Assembly: GCF_019393635.1 (NCBI RefSeq)
Contig: NC_057862.1
Location: 95,107,159 to 95,171,158 of the forward strand
Length of the DNA: 64,000 nucleotides
Direction: 5' to 3'
DNA from: Dromiciops gliroides
Lineage: Eukaryota; Chordata; Mammalia; Microbiotheria; Microbiotheriidae
Part shown: piece after piece, positions 58,085 to 64,000 of the stretch
Position numbering within the stretch: position 1 is the stretch's first letter
Layout: every line of letters starts with the position of its first letter
Notes under the pieces: model-generated
Databases searched by the model: none
What the model saw: only the letters and a program-made list of their open reading frames with translations
What the model was told of the DNA's origin: nothing
Translations under genes and position numbers: made by a program

Positions 58085-58770
58085 GAAACCTGGATATGTA
58101 GCTAAGGCGGTATAGTTGATAGAGTTTTGGACTAGGAGTCAAGAAGACCTAAGTTCAAATCCTGCCTCAGAAACTTACTTGCTATGTGTCCTGAACAATT
58201 CAATTAACCTCTGTCTACCTCAGTTCAATCCTTACTAAGCCTTTTCCAAATTGGCTGCTTCCTTGAGTTACACACACCATCTTCAAACTGATTCTGAGAA
58301 TAGAGTTTAATGCCTTATTTTCTCACTACTGAAACAAGACATTTTTGCCTTATACATAAGCCAGTGGACCACCCAATAGTCTTTATAAATAAACATGAAA
58401 AGGACACATTGTTGTCATCCAAGATATCTGAGGGATCAACTGGGAAATCATTCCATCCTTCCATGTTATCTTTAAACCTTCCACCATCTTGTTTTGCATG
58501 ACATATTAAACCGCACACTTCATAGTGGTTGACCCTTAGAGTGCTTTTTAAAACATCTGGGTTTACTCAATAGAGAGTTCTTATACTTAAAATGGACTCC
58601 TTTTACCAATGAAGGCCTCTCTGCAAGTTATTATTTCATAGAGTTGTCAGTAGGCACTGGAGGCTAAGTGATTTGCTCAGGATCACAAAGTCAGTATTTG
58701 TCAGGAGTAGGACTTGAACCCAAGACATCCAGGTTGTGAGACCAATTTTCTATACACTACACCATAGGGT
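58085..58770. mobile_element. Two CORE-SINE remains
   Basis: 58085-58225 plus (GTTCAAATCCTGCCTCAG); 58630-58770 minus (AAGTGATTTGCTCAGGATCAC, GGACTTGAACCCAAGACATCC). Confidence 0.65.
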
Positions 58771-60704
58771 ATAAAAGATATGTTCTTTCATATCACTTAT
58801 TACCTGTTCCCCCAGACGATATGAGACTGATATAAAATATCCTTCTTTCCCTTATCATCTTGTCTGTTATATTATAGTAAGCCTATGAACTTGGAAAGAA
58901 ATTATCTTATCAAAATCTTTTGACTTATAGCAAGGATGGGACGGTATTTTGAGTACTAGATATGCTCCCAGATACTGAAAAGAGAAGGAAACATTCCGTT
59001 CCTTGGTATCTCAATTTCTATTTGTTATGTTGGAAAAACATGATAACCCAAACAACATTTTACCTGCTATATGATTTCTCATATCCCAATAATATTTCAG
59101 ATCGAAGCCACAATATGCATTTTTTTCCACCACCACCTCTTGGATGCTCCTATTGGCACTTGAGTGAATTGCAAAGAATGTTCTCAAATTCCCCCAGAAG
59201 ACTAAAAGTTATTATCTTGTCCCCAGTGTGCCTAGGGTCTTAAGGATCATTCCCTTAGGTTCTACCATTTTCTTTTATTATAATCTTGTCATTTATGGTA
59301 CCTCCCTTTTGTGAAGCAGGGATAGATAGGGTTGTCCTCAACTCCATTCAATGGTTGTCAGCCTCTCTGCCTTTGTTTCCAGGGCCCAAAAATTCTAGTA
59401 CAAAGTTATGTGGAATTATATTAGCCTTTGGCCCATTATAAATTTGAATACCACTTTTTCCTTCTGACTCCACCTTATCCTCTGGTTACAATATTCTCTC
59501 AGAACACACTCAAAATTCAAAGGGTCTTACATTTTTTTTCTCAACAAAAGGTTTGTTCTGGCTTGGGTATACAACATCCTATCATTTTCCTGGACCAAGG
59601 CTTGAACCATCAGATATTCAGGCCTTAAAGTTCTCAAGGATATAAACTGTTTGGTGATCTCATGACACTTCCCTCTGCCATAAAATGTTCTGTTCCTGAA
59701 CTTCAGGGAATCTTCTAAGTTCTAATACCTTTCCATAGGCCTGAGGGAAACTTACCTATGACTTGACCCTTGAGTCCTTTATGAGCTCATTTATCTTTGA
59801 ACATCTAACAGAGAGTGATGGCTTGACAGGTATGTTCTTCTAATAACACATAGCCTTGAACCACCTCCAAGTCAATGAATGTGTCTGTAAAGCCATAAAT
59901 TTGTTCTACTATTATATTTGCATAAAATTTTCAGGAGATATAAAGTTTGAAAATCACAAGATCCACCATCTGATTAAGGTCACTAACAACATGGACCCCT
60001 TCAAGGCTTCTGGTCCCATAACACAGCTCCTTCCTCCTAATTAAAGAAACATCATTCAGGGAATTCTCTTGCTTCTTGTCTTCCTGGCTGGAGGGTACAC
60101 AGTTTACACTCTTCCTGTGTTATGTTTAGTCAAGTTCAAGAAGAGGAAACAAAAATCCTTACAAATGCTCTCAATCCAATATTCTCCTAAAGAGACCCAT
60201 TTTGTGCTATAAATACAATTGATGTAGCACATTGTCCTTTATCTGACAAAATAAAGGAGATTGTTGAATCTAGCTTAACCTAAGTATTTCCGCTTTTATG
60301 GGGCTTGAAGCTAGGACAAATATATACCCATTCTCCCTATATTAGTACCAGTCCAATTTAAAACATGATGTTATGACAGTTCTGAAAAACTCTGCACCTA
60401 GCTAATATTCTATCCCCTCTCACATATAATTATTTGTCTGTTGTCTTATGTACATGGGATACTTATATTCTTTTTTGAGTATGAGAACCACCTCCTAATG
60501 AGAAATGGTTTTCTACAGTGTTTTATAATAAAAGCTTTCAACAATTCTGTATGCCAACCACAGAGGTGACTTTTATTTCATGACAGAAGCATCTTTGACA
60601 AAACGCATCCAGTCTCTGCCTGGAAGCTTCTTTTGAGAAGAAATCCTTCCTCTTCCAAGGTAATTCCTTCCATTTGGGAGTCATTTAGTCAATGACAATG
60701 AAAT
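58771..60704. other. Long stretch with no recognised feature
   Basis: Read on both strands I found no SINE, no LINE text I know, and no open frame above about 95 codons. It may be an old decayed element or unique DNA. Confidence 0.4.
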
Positions 60705-61287
60705 AGGCAATTTTTTTTTCTCTGAAGATTTTTAATTTTATAAAGAGGTGAAAAACAAACTCCAAAATCCAAACACGTTTCCAAGTTAACTCCGTCTCCA
60801 GAGTTATTGTGCGGGCACTGGTCGGCGCTGAGGTCACCCCACAATCACAGACCTGTGGCCCTTCTGAACAGAGTGGCCTGGCTGAGGCACCGTGGGGGCG
60901 GAAAAACAGCGAGGGCACCAGGGCTCAGTTCTCCTCGGTCTTCTAGGCCGGGGACTCGCTGGGCTGCAGCATTTTCTCCATCAGGTTGAAGCACACGTGC
61001 TCTTTGCTCTCGTTCTCGGCGATGGCGGAAGTAGTTGAGGAGGTCGAAGTGGCCCATGTAGGTGCAGTACAAGTCGAGAGGTGGTGCTGGTTCACCAGCC
61101 GCTCCCATTTGGTGGTGTCAGCGTGGCCTGTGCCTATGTAGATGTACTTGGACTACAGGTGCTCCAGCTGTCTGTGGACAGTCTAGTCGTCCGTCATGGT
61201 GCCCAGCACGCGCCCTCGCTGCTTTTTTAGTTCAGGCGGCAACCTTCACGCCTGTAGTGTTCCTCGGACAGCAAGACAGGCAATTTT
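60705..61287 (-). mobile_element. SF3B5 retrocopy with target-site duplication
   Basis: Limits of the inserted cDNA: direct repeat AGGCAATTTT at both ends, poly(A) at the 3' side, 5' UTR from about 61277, a long 3' UTR from 60924 down to 60720. Confidence 0.88.
60925..61197 (-). pseudogene. SF3B5: Processed pseudogene of splicing factor SF3B5
   Basis: The minus strand begins ATG-ACG-GAC (Met-Thr-Asp) and shows SF3B5 blocks: QLEHL, SKYI, GTGHADTTKWERLVNQH, YMGHFDLLNYF, FNLMEKMLQP and KTEEN before the stop at 60925-60927. SF3B5 (SF3b10, 86 aa) is a small subunit of the U2 snRNP SF3b complex. This copy is dead: codons 5 and 15 are TAG, there is another in-frame TAG near the C-terminus, and the middle changes frame. 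The whole insert (60715-61277) is far more GC-rich than its surroundings, ends in a poly(A) run (poly(T) at 60711-60719 on the plus strand), and is flanked by a 10-bp repeat AGGCAATTTT at 60705-60714 and 61278-61287. This is an L1-mediated retrocopy. Confidence 0.93.
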
Positions 61288-61397
61288 GAATGTTAAATTG
61301 GTCCTCAGAAAAGAACCAGACAAAGAACCCTAGGGAACCAAGGAATAAAACCACTTTTGTGGATTTAAGGAAAAAACTTACAGAAAAAAAATGCACA

Positions 61398-64000
61398 GGA
61401 TAAGAGGATATGGCAGGATTGTACTTCGAGGAAGGAGAGCCCACATTGATGAGATTATAAAGTCATTGAAATAATAGATAGCATTTTGTATCTGATCCTG
61501 GAGGTAACAGAGAGCCTCTGGAGTTTATTGAGCAAGGAGGTGACATGGTCAGACCTGTGCTTTAGAAAATCACTTCAGTAGCTGACGGGAGGATGGAATG
61601 GAGAGGAGAGAGACTCCAGACAGGCAGAACCATCATCAGATTATTACAATAATCAAGGCATGAGGTGATGAGGGCCTATACTAGAGTGGTGGAAGTATTA
61701 GAAGGGAGAAGGAAGCATATTCAAGAGACATTGCAAAGTTGAAATCAATAGGCCATGGCAACAGATTGGATATTGGGGATAAGAGATATTGAGTCTGGCC
61801 CTACTGTTCGATTGAAAGCCTGAAGGACTGAGAGGATGGTGTTGCTCTCTGTAGTAATAGGTGAGGTAGAACTGGGAAACGGCTTAGGGAGAAAGGTAAT
61901 GACTTCTCTTTTGGATGTATTGAGTTTAAGTTGTCTACTGGACATCCAATTTGAGGTGTTCGAAAGGCAATTATAGATGTGAAAATGAAAGTCAGAACAC
62001 AACAGGATAGGAGGAACTGAAAATTGTCAGCAAAAAGATGGTAATTAAATCCATGGGAGCTAATGAGACTATGAAGTAAAGTAGAAAGGAGGGTGCAGGA
62101 CAGAACCCTGAGAGACACCCACAGTTAGAGGGCATGATCTAGATAAAGACTGCAAAGGAGATTGAGAAGGAGTGATCATATAAGTAGGAGGAGAATCAGG
62201 AGAGAATGGTGTCCCAAAAACCTAGAGAAAAGAGAGTATAAAGCAGAACAGTATAATCAATACTGTCAAAGGTTGTAGCACGGTTAGGAAGGATGAATAT
62301 TGAGAAAAGGCCGTTAGATTTGGCAACTAAGAGATCATCAGTAAATTTGGAGAGACCAGTGATATGGTTGGAAGTCATAATTTAAGGGATAAAGAAGAGA
62401 GTGAGAAAATGGAGGCATCTGTTATAGACAGCCTTTTTGAGGAGGTTAGCTACAAAGTACAGATGTGATATAGGATAGTGGAGATGCAGGGATCAAGTGA
62501 GATGTGGTGGTGGTTTGTTGTGTTTTTCAGGTCAGGTAAGACATAAGCATTCTTGTAGACAGCAGGGAGGGAGAGATTGAAAATAAGTGATAGAGTAGGA
62601 ATAACATAGAGGGCAATCTGTTGGAGGAGATGGGATGGAATGGGATCACTTGAGTAGAGGATTATTAGCCTTGGTAAGGGCTAAGGACACTTCATGTGAG
62701 ATAGGGTTGAAGGAGGAAATAGTGGCAGAAGGAATATGTGTGATAGGAGATGATGAAGAGGGGAGAAGTGAGAACTCACAATAAATGACTTCAACATTTT
62801 CTGTAAAATATGAGACAAAGATCTCAGCTGAGAGAGTGGGGAGAGGAGGGAACCATGGGTTGTTTGAGGAGGAATGAAAAGGTTTGGAAGAACCACTGTG
62901 AAGAATGAGATAGTGAGTTGACATTGTAATTATAGAAGGATTGCCTAGCAGCAATTAGAAACCCTGTTGAGGTTGGATAACATAAATTTGTAGTGGACCC
63001 AAGTCAAAATGACTGTGTGATTTTCTCCACTTTCATTCAGAAACATATATATATAAGGAGTAAAGACAGTGAATGGTGGGAGTGATCCAAGGATGAAGCT
63101 TGGCAGGGTATAATTGGTAAAATAATAAGGGAGATAGAGATTCAAAAGAGGAGGACAATGTGGAGTTGAATTGTTTTACCAAGTGGTTCAAATGGGAGAA
63201 AGAGGAGAGAGTGGCTAATGAAGGGGAAATGGCCTGGGGTTAATTGAGGGGTTAAGGGATTGGAAATCACAATTCAAAGAGTTAGGATTTTGTAAGAGAA
63301 GGTGTAAGAGAAAGGTGAAAAGTCAATAGGTTATGGTGAGATATGTGGATTTTGGAATTCTTGAACACAAAGGTGGCATTTTTGTGGGTAAATTTAAGGG
63401 TATGACCTTTTTTTGTATGTGGCTGAAGGTGGGTGGAGAAGTAGCTCATGGGAAGTAAGTAGGTTGAGAAATTGCATGGTTAGGATGTTTGAAAATCAAT
63501 ATGGATATTGAAATCCCTTAGAATGAGGGCAGGAATTGGGGAGGAGAGAAAAAAATATAAATCACATATAGAACTCATTGAAGAAGAAAGGGGAGTAACC
63601 TTGGAGGTCTATAAAGAACAGCTACCAGGATTTTGATTAGCTGGTAGATATGAATAGTATGAACCTCAAAGGAAGAGAGGTGGTGAAGTCAGGAGGAGAT
63701 CATAAAAGTGGCAATGGGGAGCAAGGAATATTCCAATTTCTCTGTCTTGACCAGTGAGCCAAGAGATATGAGTGAAGATTCAATCAGTAATAGAAAGGAT
63801 GGCCAGGGAAGCTGTGTCATTTAGGGGAAACAAGGTTCCAGTTATGGAAAGGAGTGGTAGAAGAAAGAATTTAGGATGAAGGGACATTTATTGCCTTTGC
63901 AATAATCAACCCAGAGGGCCCATTAGAAGGGCTGGGCAATGCTTGGTTGAAACTTTGTAGGGACAGGATTGAGGGGAATGGAAATAAGGAATTAGATTAT
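61398..64000 (-). mobile_element. L2 LINE ORF2 remains
   Basis: Minus-strand translation gives L2 reverse-transcriptase blocks in scattered frames: FSIFI..RATTFDSIDY (motif A region), RVLSCTLLSTLL (motif B), YHLFADN (motif C, FADD-type, with Asn for the second Asp), NTSNWMSSRQLKLNTSKREV (thumb). Upstream, 62646-62954 matches the linker (YFTENVE, SHEVSLAL). Many frame changes; very old. Runs off the window at 64000. Confidence 0.8.

Noticed and set aside
61801-62118. Secreted-looking small protein (105 codons)
   Set aside because: The frame holds the FADN remnant of an L2 reverse transcriptase, in pieces across several frames.
1-64000. CRISPR arrays, operons, bacterial or phage systems
   Set aside because: No regularly spaced repeats or dense coding; splice sites, SINEs and LINEs show vertebrate nuclear DNA.

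Overview
The window looks like marsupial nuclear DNA, probably Australian. It is AT-rich, carries one large multi-exon gene, and is packed with three SINE types: a short tRNA-derived SINE whose head reads GGGGCAGCTAGGTGG (WSINE1/WALLSI-like; family names here are from memory), a longer MAR1-like SINE and old CORE-SINEs (MIR/THER type). It also holds L1, half-L1 (HAL1) and L2 LINEs and solo retroviral LTRs.

The only functional gene I can support is PNLIPRP1 (pancreatic lipase-related protein 1), on the minus strand from a TATA box at 46371-46378 to a polyadenylation signal at 20017-20022. I rebuilt 12 coding exons plus a short non-coding first exon. All splice sites are GT-AG, all phases agree, and the 1401-nt reading frame has no interruption (466 residues). 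Catalytic Ser171, Asp194 and His281 are present. The two residues after the catalytic Asp that separate inactive PLRP1 from active lipase are Thr and Ser, which match neither the Val/Ala of human PLRP1 nor the Ala/Pro of lipase.

Layout. 1-20 kb (downstream of the gene): no gene; L2 and CR1/L3-like LINE remains, many SINEs, two solo LTRs (one inside a four-level nest of insertions) and a 5'-inverted L1. 20-46.4 kb: PNLIPRP1; its introns hold a 5'-truncated L1 (intron 12), an LTR-like block (intron 9), a HAL1 broken by an L1 and a SINE (intron 6), a solo LTR (intron 4) and an L1 3' end (intron 3). 46.4-57 kb (upstream): a diverged tandem duplication; one copy received a 5'-truncated L1, which in turn received a nearly complete HAL1, both with exact target-site duplications. 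57-60.7 kb: no feature recognised apart from SINE remnants. 60.7-61.3 kb: a dead processed copy of SF3B5 with its own target-site duplication. 61.4-64 kb: L2 reverse-transcriptase remains on the minus strand.

I found no unknown multi-gene system, CRISPR array, operon or functional RNA gene. The value of the window lies in a clean PNLIPRP1 model and a well-resolved record of nested insertions.
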